Source: Balneolales bacterium (GTDB lineage: Bacteria > Bacteroidota > Rhodothermia > Balneolales > Natronogracilivirgulaceae). Taken from it: a DNA stretch of 15,163 bases. Below the pieces are notes generated by a model. That model ran no database searches. It was not told the DNA's origin and saw only the letters and a list, made by a program, of their open reading frames with translations. Shown piece after piece: positions 1 through 7,202 of the stretch (its first letter is position 1; each line of letters starts with the position of its first letter). Position numbers and translations under genes: made by a program. The stretch spans positions 1 through 15,163 of the forward strand of contig SLQC01000028.1 of NCBI GenBank assembly GCA_007131625.1. Direction: 5' to 3'.

Positions 1-3
1 ATT

Positions 4-456
4 GTGCGCCACCCTCTGCTAATTACAGTGGTATTGCCGACGTCGCTTTTGTTTTTACTGGCCGCATGGAGTCCGCCGCTGGTATATCATAACCTGTCAG
101 ACTGGTATGGAAGCTGGCAGCAGAGCATGTTCGCCTTTGTGTGCCATCAGCAACTTGACCGAACCTTTTTCATACACGGGATCCCCCTGGCGGTTTGCAG
201 CCGGTGTACCGGAATTTATACCGGCCTGTTTTTCGGTTTGCTGTTTTTTTCTTTTTTTACTGATTTTGTCAAAAAAACTGAGCATTATATAAACCGTGTT
301 TTTTTTACACTATCATTCGTAGTTCTGCTGGATGGTTGTGCCAATTTGTTGCAATTTTGGCAGACTACGCCTGAATTGAGATTATTGACCGGGGGGGTAT
401 GGGCCGTGTCAACCGGCGCTGTTCTGGTTCGTGCCCTGAACATACCCCGTAAATAA
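4..456 (+). CDS. DUF2085 family membrane protein (possibly 5'-truncated)
   Basis: Small integral membrane protein of the DUF2085 family, whose biochemical role is unknown. Seen: a hydrophobic N-terminal helix (about residues 5-22), then the family's Cys/His block with CHQ at 47-49, R53, and the motif CSRCTGIY at 65-72 leading into a membrane helix. Further hydrophobic segments lie at about 98-112 and 128-145, with LDG at 109-111 and LRLLTG at 125-130, which are positions conserved in the family. The paired cysteines suggest metal binding or a structural site, which is inference. The GTG at 4 is the first start inside the window, but the frame is open to base 1, so the true start may lie upstream. 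The next gene begins 19 nt after the stop, which suggests co-transcription. Several homopolymer runs of 7-8 bases lie in the gene. Confidence 0.8.
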   Translation: MRHPLLITVVLPTSLLFLLAAWSPPLVYHNLSDWYGSWQQSMFAFVCHQQLDRTFFIHGIPLAVCSRCTGIYTGLFFGLLFFSFFTDFVKKTEHYINRVFFTLSFVVLLDGCANLLQFWQTTPELRLLTGGVWAVSTGAVLVRALNIPRK

Positions 457-475
457 AATTAAGGAGAACATTGTA

Positions 476-1048
476 ATGGAACCTGTTCAAGATAAAAGTT
501 TCTGGAATGCTGCCGGTATGGCCGGTGCGATTTTCGGATTTGTCGTTTTTCTGATTTCACTGATCGGAAGCTATTTGACGATTATGTCTGAGCCGACCGG
601 AAGTTTTTTAAGCGGATCGATGGTGTCTTCCGGTGTGGGTTGCCTTGTCGGTGCTTTCGGTGGTGTGCTTGCGGTGAAATTCTATATCAATGAATTCGGA
701 CCGGAAATAAAAATCGGTAAAGGTGCGGTAATCGGGTTGGTGACCGGACTTTTCATCACACTATTATATCAGGTTTTGAATCTAATCTGGCCAATCATCG
801 ACAGTTCCTATTTGGAAAACCTTCAGACTGCCATGATCGCCAATTTCGAGATGATGGAACAGCTGTCGACTGAACAGCGAGATCAGATGATCGACGCTAT
901 TTACACACAAATGCAGAATTATTATTCTGCAGCCAGTATCATACAGAATCTTCTGTTAGGTGCGCTGACCTATGGTTTGCTGAATGTGCTGAGTGGACTA
1001 CTGAGTGCAAAATTCATGGGAACACCCCCACAAGAGGAGCTTTTTTAA
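476..1048 (+). CDS. DUF4199-like four-helix membrane protein
   Basis: Predicted inner-membrane protein of 190 residues, most like the DUF4199 family found mainly in Bacteroidota; function unknown. Seen: hydrophobic segments at about 13-35, 46-68, 83-106 and 156-178, with a Y-x-x-E-x-G-like turn (YINEFGPEIKIGKG, 70-83) between helices 2 and 3 that fits the family. A polar, acidic, helix-forming stretch (about 112-150) precedes the last membrane segment. The start is supported by AAGGAG at 461-466, 9 nt before the ATG. It sits 19 nt after the DUF2085 gene and 18 nt before the CPBP protease gene, so it is likely in the same operon. The family assignment rests on topology and a short motif, so it is less certain than its membrane location. 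Confidence 0.72.
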   Translation: MEPVQDKSFWNAAGMAGAIFGFVVFLISLIGSYLTIMSEPTGSFLSGSMVSSGVGCLVGAFGGVLAVKFYINEFGPEIKIGKGAVIGLVTGLFITLLYQVLNLIWPIIDSSYLENLQTAMIANFEMMEQLSTEQRDQMIDAIYTQMQNYYSAASIIQNLLLGALTYGLLNVLSGLLSAKFMGTPPQEELF

Positions 1049-1066
1049 TCAATAGGTCAGCAGGAT

Positions 1067-2050
1067 ATGGCAGAGCAAAATCAAAACAAAGAGAACAGTC
1101 AGAACGATACCGGAAATTCAGAAGAGGCATCAAACTCTCACTGGAATCAGAATCCAACCGGATTCCTGCATGAACAAAGTTGGGCTGATCGAAACGGCTT
1201 TCCCCATTGGTTGCTGGCCTTTATATGGGTTGTCGTCTCTTTTCTATTGTTTCAGCTGGTCGGTACTCTCGTTATGGTGGGCTATCTCTTTGCCATTTCT
1301 GACGAGCCCGTTACCGGATTCGATCCCCAGATGATCATCGAACATCTGGATGTCATGTTCATAGGCAACTCGCTGAGCCAGATTTTGTTTCTTGGTCTGG
1401 CAACCTGGATCATTACCGGACTGTCAACGTCTGATAGCCGGGCAAAATTTTTACGGTTCCGGGCCGACCACCGAACGCTTCCCGTCATTCTGCAGACCGC
1501 ACTATTGATTGTCGTTTTTCAACCGATCATCTGGCTGCTCTCCTGGATCAACATGCAGATCCCCTTTCCTGAAGGATATGCTGCTTTTGAAGATTCACAA
1601 ATGGAGCTAATCAAGGATTTCCTGACTGGTGACCACCTAGTAATGCTGACAATCATCCATGTTGGACTCGTACCGTCGGTTTGTGAAGAGATTCTCTATC
1701 GCGGTTATGTTCTGCGTGCACTTGAAAAGTCATGGGGGATCTGGGCTGCGATTGTGGTAAGCGGACTCCTCTTCGGATTATACCATGTCCGGCTCACTCA
1801 GGTGATACCGTTGGCGATCATCGGAATTCTGCTGGCATGGGTGGTCTGGAGGTCTGACAGCATCTTTCCTGCCATGGCCGGACATTTCGTTAACAATGGA
1901 GGAAGTGTCCTGCTTGCATCCATATATCCCGACTATGCGATGGAACAAATGGCCACATCCGAACTTCCATCCGTATGGTTGTTGTTGATTAGTATAGGAG
2001 GCGCCTTTATGTTGCTACGTTATATACATCAAACCACCAGGCAGGAGTAA
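1067..2050 (+). CDS. CPBP family intramembrane glutamic endopeptidase
   Basis: Membrane-embedded protease of the CPBP (Abi / CaaX-prenyl-protease-2, Rce1-like) family. Seen: the three family motifs in order, EExxxR as E207-E208 and R212 (CEEILYRGY), FxxxH as F236-H240 (FGLYH), and HxxxN as H273-N277 (HFVNN). These are the expected catalytic glutamate and histidine/asparagine ligands, so the enzyme looks intact. About eight hydrophobic segments run from residue 48 to 318. The first 45 residues are hydrophilic and rich in N, Q, S and E, a low-complexity cytoplasmic tail that many relatives lack. The natural substrate is unknown; bacterial members are linked to processing or immunity to small peptides. 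The gene lies between DUF4199 and DUF2007 genes and directly upstream of cdsA, an order I recognise from Bacteroidota-type genomes. Confidence 0.9.
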   Translation: MAEQNQNKENSQNDTGNSEEASNSHWNQNPTGFLHEQSWADRNGFPHWLLAFIWVVVSFLLFQLVGTLVMVGYLFAISDEPVTGFDPQMIIEHLDVMFIGNSLSQILFLGLATWIITGLSTSDSRAKFLRFRADHRTLPVILQTALLIVVFQPIIWLLSWINMQIPFPEGYAAFEDSQMELIKDFLTGDHLVMLTIIHVGLVPSVCEEILYRGYVLRALEKSWGIWAAIVVSGLLFGLYHVRLTQVIPLAIIGILLAWVVWRSDSIFPAMAGHFVNNGGSVLLASIYPDYAMEQMATSELPSVWLLLISIGGAFMLLRYIHQTTRQE

Positions 2051-2053
2051 ATT

Positions 2054-2347
2054 ATGTTAAAAAACAAGATCAATCCGGATGATTTCGACGATTGGAAATG
2101 TATCTATGAAACCAGCATCGAAAGTGAAGCTAATCTTGTGCATGGATTCCTGCAGGACCAGGGTCTAACGTGCCAGGTTTTATCAAAAAAAGACAGCGCA
2201 TATACCGTGAATTTCGGAGATCTGTCGGTAATTTTTGTCTATGTCCCAGAAAGGGATGTTAAAAAGGCGGAAAAAGCACTTAAAGAGTGGAAAGATGGAA
2301 CAATTGATTATGAGGGAAAAGGGGAACCGGACGACAGTGACGATTGA
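2054..2347 (+). CDS. DUF2007 domain protein (putative signal-transducing protein)
   Basis: Cytoplasmic protein of 97 residues with one DUF2007 domain (about 14-80). Seen: the typical opening W-x-x-I-Y-x-T-S followed by E-A-x-L-V-x-G-F-L (residues 14-33), a beta-hairpin segment, and a closing V-P-E-x-D-V-x-K-A-x-x-A-L helix (64-77). The tail (81-97) is acidic and probably disordered. The family adopts a small GlnB-like ferredoxin fold and is annotated as a putative signal transducer, but no ligand is established. The start is set by AGGAG at 2043-2047, which overlaps the end of the CPBP gene; only 3 nt separate the two genes, so translation is likely coupled. Placement between a membrane protease and cdsA suggests a link to envelope lipid synthesis, which is inference. 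Confidence 0.82.
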   Translation: MLKNKINPDDFDDWKCIYETSIESEANLVHGFLQDQGLTCQVLSKKDSAYTVNFGDLSVIFVYVPERDVKKAEKALKEWKDGTIDYEGKGEPDDSDD

Positions 2348-2364
2348 TCCTGAATTCCGGATCA
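2345..2364. repeat. Imperfect 20-bp palindrome between DUF2007 gene and cdsA
   Basis: The sequence reads TGATCC-T-GAATTC-C-GGATCA. The two outer 6-bp arms pair perfectly and the centre is GAATTC, with one mismatched pair (2351/2358). It begins on the stop codon of the DUF2007 gene and ends 20 nt before the cdsA ribosome binding site. No T-run follows, so a terminator is unlikely. It could be a small RNA hairpin affecting cdsA expression or simply chance. Confidence 0.3.
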
Positions 2365-2384
2365 TTTGTATATCCAGGTCAACA

Positions 2385-2389
2385 GGGAG
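2385..2389 (+). promoter_or_regulatory. Ribosome binding site deciding the cdsA start
   Basis: GGGAG lies 6 nt before GTG 2396. It supports that GTG over the in-frame TTG at 2366, which has no Shine-Dalgarno sequence and would add ten residues not typical of CdsA. Confidence 0.7.
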
Positions 2390-2395
2390 TGTCGG

Positions 2396-3211
2396 GTGTC
2401 TGAACTAAACAAGCGAATCCTTACATCTCTGATTGCGGCTCCGTTTTTTCTATATGTCACCTGGCTGGGAGGATGGTATTTTATCGCCTTGCTTATCGCG
2501 GTGGTCATGGCTATTCAGTTGGAAATTATTTACATGCTGAATAAGCAGGGGCTGATAGTCCACAAACCCATGGTGCTGCTGTTGGGCATCCCGGTCCTGC
2601 TGACCCCGATTGAGCCATCCCTGTTATGGCCTCTTTTCCTTTTCCTGCTGATGATGACATGGATATCAATAACGTTCCGAAGTAACGGTGACAGCTGTGA
2701 GCAACTGATGGCTACAATTCTGGCAGGAGTCGCTATTCCCGCTTTGTTTTCAGGACTACTGATTATTAGAAGTATCGGTGACGACGGAACCGGTTTTGCA
2801 TTGACGACGATTCTGCTTCTTATGGTCTGGGCTAATGATATCCTCGCTTTTATCGGGGGTAAGTCGATGGGGAAACATCAATTGGCTCCAAAAATCAGCC
2901 CGAATAAGACCGTTGAAGGATTTATATGGGGATTCCTGGGTTGCTTTATCGCTCTGGCTCTTGGCATGGCTATTTTGCCGGATTATCCCCTGAGCCTGAA
3001 ACTGTCGATTCCATTCGCAGCCCTGGTTGGCATTTTCGGTCCAGCCGGAGACCTGGCTGAAAGCAAACTCAAGCGGATTTGCGATATCAAGGATTCATCC
3101 GGAATGATGCCCGGACACGGCGGACTGTATGACCGATTCGATGCCATACTGTTTGCCGCACCTGCTGCCGCCATCTATTTGAAAATTCTCACCAATTTTT
3201 CAATTCTGTAA
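2396..3211 (+). CDS. cdsA: Phosphatidate cytidylyltransferase (CDP-diacylglycerol synthase)
   Basis: Converts phosphatidic acid and CTP to CDP-diacylglycerol and pyrophosphate at the inner membrane, the branch point to phosphatidylserine/ethanolamine and phosphatidylglycerol/cardiolipin. Seen (numbered from GTG 2396, 271 residues): the whole CDP-diglyceride synthetase signature at 223-249, with S223, KR at 226-227, KD at 232-233, PGHGG at 239-243 and DRFD at 246-249. Also present are D148 and the SPNKTVEG segment (168-175), matching the conserved SPKKTxEG of the family. About seven to eight hydrophobic helices span 8-260. The protein opening SELNKRIL is the usual CdsA N-terminus, and GTG 2396 has a GGGAG box, so I prefer it to TTG 2366. 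Last gene of the 5' operon; 239 bp follow before the next gene. Confidence 0.95.
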   Translation: MSELNKRILTSLIAAPFFLYVTWLGGWYFIALLIAVVMAIQLEIIYMLNKQGLIVHKPMVLLLGIPVLLTPIEPSLLWPLFLFLLMMTWISITFRSNGDSCEQLMATILAGVAIPALFSGLLIIRSIGDDGTGFALTTILLLMVWANDILAFIGGKSMGKHQLAPKISPNKTVEGFIWGFLGCFIALALGMAILPDYPLSLKLSIPFAALVGIFGPAGDLAESKLKRICDIKDSSGMMPGHGGLYDRFDAILFAAPAAAIYLKILTNFSIL

Positions 3212-3236
3212 TAATCGCCAATGAATGTGATTTTGT

Positions 3237-3261
3237 TAACCTGTTTTTATACCATAGGTTA
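3237..3261. repeat. Short inverted repeat downstream of cdsA
   Basis: TAACCT (3237-3242) and AGGTTA (3256-3261) form 6-bp arms around a 13-nt T/A-rich spacer, 26 nt after the cdsA stop. Without GC-rich pairs or a trailing T-run it does not look like a standard intrinsic terminator. An operator for the downstream SDR gene is possible. Weak evidence. Confidence 0.25.
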
Positions 3262-3312
3262 GACGTATGACTATCTGTTACGGAATGAATCATCCATGGC
3301 AGTTGTTTTCGA

Positions 3313-3426
3313 TACACCATCATATGGTTATTTCATGGAGGTACCACGTGACGTCAATTTCAGAACGTTTACACTATCATTTGGTTATTTCATGGATGTA
3401 CCATGTGACGTCAATTTCAGAACGTT
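3313..3426 (+). repeat. Two tandem 57-bp repeats upstream of the SDR gene
   Basis: Copy 1 is 3313-3369 and copy 2 is 3370-3426; they match at 53 of 57 positions and abut exactly, and the first five bases of the unit (TACAC) recur at 3427-3431. Differences are at unit positions 6, 12, 28 and 35. Each copy holds the 8-bp palindrome TGACGTCA (3349-3356 and 3406-3413) and AACGTT at its end; copy 1 also has GGTACC and CACGTG, both broken in copy 2. The array ends 24 bp before the SDR start codon, so it lies in the promoter or leader of that gene. The unit is a multiple of three and both copies are open in one frame, but the predicted peptide looks like no protein I know. Confidence 0.9.
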
Positions 3427-3450
3427 TACACAAAAAATGGAGACATATCA

Positions 3451-4404
3451 ATGAAGATCTTGGTGACCGGTGCATCAGGATTTATCGGGAATAATACCGT
3501 TCGCCGTCTTGTGGAATTGGGAAAACCGGTGCGTGCGATGGTGCGAAATGTAGATAAGGCAAAAAAGCGTTTAGCCGATGTAGTGGACAAGGTTGAATTT
3601 GTGCAGGGAGAGGTGACCAGCCGTGAGAGTTTGACTCCGCTCATGAGCGATGTAACTACAGTTATCCATTTGGTAGCTATAGCGTTGGAAAAAAGCGGAC
3701 AGAATTATGAAGCGGTCAATTACCAGGGAACAGTTAATATGGTTGACGCGGCAAATGAAGCAGGCATCAACCGTTTCATCAATTTGAGCCAAAATGGGGC
3801 TGACAGTACGTCCCCACACCGCTTCCTGAAGAGTAAAGGACGTGCCCAAGACTATGTCGCCCAACATGCTCCAAACTGGACGGCGTTGCGCCCGTCCGCG
3901 ATCTTTGGTCCGCAAGACGATTTTTTTAATTCAATTGCCCGGTTAGTACGACTTACACCGGTGATATACCCGCTTATTGGTGGTGGTACAGCCACATTCC
4001 AGCCGGTATCGGTTGATGATGTAACAGAGGCCATTGTTCGCTCGATCGGTGATGATACCACAATCGGCAGGGAACTTGGTCTGGGTGGGCCGGAAATTCT
4101 TACATTGGGTGAGATCGAACGCCGCATCTTAAAGACGCTCGATACCCGACGATTGCTCTTTCCGGCCCCGGTGTGGTTATTGCGTATGCCAGTATTTTTT
4201 ATGGAGCGGGTAATTCCGGGTTCACCAGTATCGACCAGCTTGCTTGATCTGCTGGCTGTACCTAACGTCGTTAAAGATAATGCTCTTACCAATTTTTTCA
4301 ATGTTAAGCCGATTCCTTTCGATGGTGAGCATATCTCGTATCTAAAACATAATTCAGTAGATGTAGCTTTAAAGGCTATCTTCAAAGGAGAGTCGGTGAA
4401 CTGA
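3451..4404 (+). CDS. NAD(P)-binding atypical SDR / NDUFA9-like epimerase family protein
   Basis: Rossmann-fold protein of 317 residues in the atypical SDR group that holds the complex I NDUFA9 homologues and NAD-dependent epimerase-like proteins. Seen: the dinucleotide-binding motif TGASGFIG at 6-13, R32 after the second strand (often an NADP cue), NLSQNGAD at 111-118, and KSKGRAQDYV at 127-136, which takes the place of the YxxxK active site. ALRPSAIFGP at 145-154 and QPVSVDDVTEA at 184-194 follow the family pattern. No classical Tyr-x-x-x-Lys is visible, so it may bind a nucleotide structurally rather than catalyse a redox reaction. The start has GGAGA at 3439-3443, 7 nt before ATG. It stands alone: a repeat-bearing intergenic region lies upstream and a convergent gene 46 nt downstream. 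Substrate unknown; transfer from another phylum is possible but not shown. Confidence 0.85.
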   Translation: MKILVTGASGFIGNNTVRRLVELGKPVRAMVRNVDKAKKRLADVVDKVEFVQGEVTSRESLTPLMSDVTTVIHLVAIALEKSGQNYEAVNYQGTVNMVDAANEAGINRFINLSQNGADSTSPHRFLKSKGRAQDYVAQHAPNWTALRPSAIFGPQDDFFNSIARLVRLTPVIYPLIGGGTATFQPVSVDDVTEAIVRSIGDDTTIGRELGLGGPEILTLGEIERRILKTLDTRRLLFPAPVWLLRMPVFFMERVIPGSPVSTSLLDLLAVPNVVKDNALTNFFNVKPIPFDGEHISYLKHNSVDVALKAIFKGESVN

Positions 4405-4450
4405 TTTTAAACTCATCAAGGCAGACCAGCCAGAGAATCTGTTAAGCAAT

Positions 4451-7117
4451 TCAGGGTCGACGAAATGACCAGCAATGCAGCCCGTCCCTGGTTTGTCCGA
4501 TAAGCTCAATCTCTCCATTGACGTAGATATCGGCAGCAATCGGATGTCGCATCGAGGCGGTTGGCAGATCGGAGAGTGATTCGCCAGATTCGATTTGCCA
4601 GGCATAAATCCTGCCGGTGGAAGAGATGCCGACCATATCCGGTTTACCGTTACCATTGAGGTCGGTGATTAGCATATTGTCATAATCAGCTGCATTCTGA
4701 CCCATATTGCGTGTCATGCGAAGCTGCCCGGCCTCGTTTAGTAGAAACAGATTGCCGTTCAGATTCTGGACCCCGATCATCCGTTCGCGGATGCGCTCCT
4801 CACCGTCATGATCAATAGTCAGCGTCTGTACAATGGGTGCGTTGATGATGGGAGCATTGCCGACATAAACGCGGCGAATCTCCAACTCTCCGTCAGAATG
4901 TTCGATGTTGTCGAGTTCTCCAGTGTCTGCAATATGGGTGTCGTCAAAAAACGGCTCTTTGCCGATTGCATACAGATGTCCGTCAGATGCACCCGACAGA
5001 ATTTGATTTTCGTGAAAAGTAATCGGACCGAATTCAGATTCGATGAAAACGGGGAAGTTGTCCCGCCGTTCTCCTTGCGGTGTAAAACCGAACAGACCGT
5101 TTCCGGCTGTAACCCACAATGTCGGCTCCCCGTCAAAGATTCTAAAAATAGGTTGACGGGTGACTTGAACGTTGACATCCTGTGGCCAGCCCTGGATATT
5201 CAGCCCTCGCTGATCGAGAACATGCACTTTCCTGTCGGCTGTAACCACGATTATTTCCGGATTGCCGTTGCGGGAGACATCGGCAATAGCGAGTGGTGCG
5301 GTGATGGTTTCGTCCATGGAGACAGGGAAGTTGGGAAGCGGGATGCCCCGAGAATTCCAGGCATAAACCTTGTTACCGGCGGCAATCAATATCGCATTCT
5401 GATTATTCCCGTACCAGTCATAGACGATCGGAGATCCGATCGGTCGGTCATTGCCGGTCTGCACTTCAAGAAACCCGGTCCCGTCGGAAGCGACGCCAAA
5501 TACGCGATTGCTCTCCGTGGCAAAGATCAGCTCATCCCGGGATCCACCGACAATATTGGCGAGCAATGGATTGCCGGTGAGTTGTGATCCATCGAGTGGG
5601 TATACCCAAAGGTCACGTACCGGTTCCTGCCGGTCTTCGCTGAAATAGGTATCCAGTTGAAAAGAGAGCTGGTCTCCGTTCCGCACAAAACTTGCAGCAC
5701 CGACATCCATCAGAGTCCCCAGAAAACCGGCATGGTTGACGGGATTGAGAAGAGGATCGAGATAGTTAAGCAACGGCGCACTTCGGGAATAGATCCAGGT
5801 GCTGACGTTGTCGGGATGACGCTGCCGGGCCTCCATATATTCGTCTTCATAAAAGTAGACGGCACGCCGTCGCTGGTCCTGGTCAACACGTCGTGCCAGT
5901 CCGGCCCGTTTCGTGACTATGGCACCGTTCGCCGAACGCATGATAAAAAAATCGGTAAACCGGTTCACGGGTCCGCCCAGTAATCGGGCCATAATATTGC
6001 TGCTGACATGGAAGATGTTGTTATTCTCCTCGATGTAGCCTTCCCGCACAAGATCCGACATCTGCCGGTTGAAAGCGGCCGTGTCTTCAAGCCGACGAAT
6101 GAACATATGTTCCCCGACAGATAAAAACCCGCTGGCCTCAAACACGACGAACGCAGTGGCGGGAGCAAGTGTGTGTGCAATAGCATCAAACCGGTCGGAA
6201 TCTGTTATCAGCAATGAGTCAAGCTTGCTTATAACAGAGGTATCATCGCCGGAAGGGGAAGATGGATAATTGTGATATACAGAAAAAAGTGCTGCATCAA
6301 CCGGAATGTATCGGTCCAGATCAAAGGGGGCCGGATCCTGAATGAACGTCGAAACGAAATCAGATGGTTCGTTTTGTGTGAGTGGGATTGTACCGGACAG
6401 AGTAAGGTCGAAAAACGGATCGTCATCCGTCTCATTAGAGATCGTGATAACGGCAGGACCCGTACCGTCGAAGAGATTTTTAAATCTGGGCAGGAACCGC
6501 GGGGCACCCAGCTGCTGAACCCAGTTATTCAGTTTCGGTGTATTCAGCAGGAAGTCACCGCCGGCGATCTCCTCTTCCGTGACAGAGATGCCGGGATGGT
6601 TGCCGGAATAGGTCATGATACCGTTTTCTATAGCGGCACTGTTCTTGCTCAGCAGGATCCAGTCATGCAGCTGTGTGGCAAAAAGCTGCTGATTTTCGAG
6701 ATGAAGAATGTGCACTTTCCGGCCTCGAAAACGGTAGTTGTTGACGGCAAAGTCCTCCCGAAACATGGAAGCGATGTCGTCGAGTACCGAACGGCTGTTT
6801 TCCAGGATGAAGACCGGCTGCAGTTCGTGCGACCCGGTTGGAAAAAGGGCGACTGCTTTTGTTGGCAAAGAGGTATTGACCCGCTGCTGCATTGCTGCGA
6901 TACCGACGATATCAATAGCGCCTATCTCTCCAAGAAAACTGCTCTGCCTCATTTCCAGAACATCGAAAAAATTAGCGCCATGATGAAGAACCACAACCGG
7001 AGAATCGGCCGGAACAGCCGACCACCACGGTTGTTTTCCCAGTCTGCCGGAGCAAGCCCCGATAGCCAAAGCAATGATAAAAAAAAGACGTATTAAATAT
7101 TCGGATCTTACTATCAT
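4451..7117 (-). CDS. Large predicted lipoprotein, duplicated N-terminal module plus FG-GAP/PQQ-like propeller
   Basis: I do not recognise a characterised homologue. Seen: a hydrophobic signal segment (10-21) ending IGAC with Cys22 as the likely lipidated residue, so it is probably anchored to an envelope membrane. Residues about 33-250 and 270-490 look like two copies of one module (openings VPADSPVVVLHHG and IPVDAALFSVYHN; later HDWILLSKNSAAI and TDFFIMRSANGAI) and recall DUF3352-type proteins, tentatively. From about 502 to the end come repeated blades of the form polar turn, E-I-I-V, then V-x-V-x-D-x-x-G, typical of PQQ/FG-GAP propellers. These include calcium-site-like loops DVSRNGNPE (613-621) and DLNGNGKPD (819-827). 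No Shine-Dalgarno precedes the ATG. It is alone on the minus strand, divergent from the BatA-type gene by 85 bp. A ligand-binding or scaffolding role on the envelope is inference. Confidence 0.8.
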   Translation of the reverse strand: MIVRSEYLIRLFFIIALAIGACSGRLGKQPWWSAVPADSPVVVLHHGANFFDVLEMRQSSFLGEIGAIDIVGIAAMQQRVNTSLPTKAVALFPTGSHELQPVFILENSRSVLDDIASMFREDFAVNNYRFRGRKVHILHLENQQLFATQLHDWILLSKNSAAIENGIMTYSGNHPGISVTEEEIAGGDFLLNTPKLNNWVQQLGAPRFLPRFKNLFDGTGPAVITISNETDDDPFFDLTLSGTIPLTQNEPSDFVSTFIQDPAPFDLDRYIPVDAALFSVYHNYPSSPSGDDTSVISKLDSLLITDSDRFDAIAHTLAPATAFVVFEASGFLSVGEHMFIRRLEDTAAFNRQMSDLVREGYIEENNNIFHVSSNIMARLLGGPVNRFTDFFIMRSANGAIVTKRAGLARRVDQDQRRRAVYFYEDEYMEARQRHPDNVSTWIYSRSAPLLNYLDPLLNPVNHAGFLGTLMDVGAASFVRNGDQLSFQLDTYFSEDRQEPVRDLWVYPLDGSQLTGNPLLANIVGGSRDELIFATESNRVFGVASDGTGFLEVQTGNDRPIGSPIVYDWYGNNQNAILIAAGNKVYAWNSRGIPLPNFPVSMDETITAPLAIADVSRNGNPEIIVVTADRKVHVLDQRGLNIQGWPQDVNVQVTRQPIFRIFDGEPTLWVTAGNGLFGFTPQGERRDNFPVFIESEFGPITFHENQILSGASDGHLYAIGKEPFFDDTHIADTGELDNIEHSDGELEIRRVYVGNAPIINAPIVQTLTIDHDGEERIRERMIGVQNLNGNLFLLNEAGQLRMTRNMGQNAADYDNMLITDLNGNGKPDMVGISSTGRIYAWQIESGESLSDLPTASMRHPIAADIYVNGEIELIGQTRDGLHCWSFRRP

Positions 7118-7202
7118 AGAAAAGTGTTGGGAAATACCTGATCAGAAACGACGTTTTTCATAAAAAGTTATTCTCTCATTAATATAAAATATCACTTTTT
7201 GA
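7118..7202. promoter_or_regulatory. Divergent 85-bp intergenic promoter region
   Basis: This AT-rich stretch separates the start codons of the minus-strand lipoprotein gene and the plus-strand BatA-type gene, so it must hold at least one promoter and probably two facing apart. TATAAAAT at 7183-7190 is a candidate -10-like element, but I see no convincing -35 or Bacteroidetes-type -33 partner. TGATCA at 7139-7144 is a short palindrome. Neither gene has a clear ribosome binding site here. Confidence 0.4.

Noticed and set aside
2366..2395. Upstream TTG start for cdsA
   Set aside because: No ribosome binding site and atypical residues; GTG 2396 has GGGAG at 6 nt and the usual CdsA opening.
3313..3426. 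CRISPR array or mobile-element end
   Set aside because: Only two copies, directly abutting with no spacers, no cas genes or transposase nearby, and no target-site duplication seen.
3313..3431. CarH/LitR-type operator from the TTTACA half-sites in the repeat
   Set aside because: The half-sites recur at 57-bp spacing rather than as closely spaced direct repeats, and no MerR-family regulator or photolyase gene is in the window.
3852..4385. Minus-strand open frame of 177 codons antisense to the SDR gene
   Set aside because: Serine/arginine-rich shadow of a gene with strong Rossmann and SDR motifs.
4405..4450. Bidirectional terminator between the convergent SDR and lipoprotein genes
   Set aside because: Only very short pairings such as CAGA/TCTG are present, with no GC-rich stem and no T-run; nothing supports an intrinsic terminator.
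4808..5587. Plus-strand open frame of 259 codons antisense to the propeller region
   Set aside because: The residue pattern is irregular with no family resemblance; the opposite strand has repeated propeller motifs, so this is a shadow frame.
6272..7096. Plus-strand open frame of 274 codons antisense to the lipoprotein gene
   Set aside because: No recognisable domain, no ribosome binding site, and it lies wholly within a gene with a signal peptide and clear repeats on the other strand.
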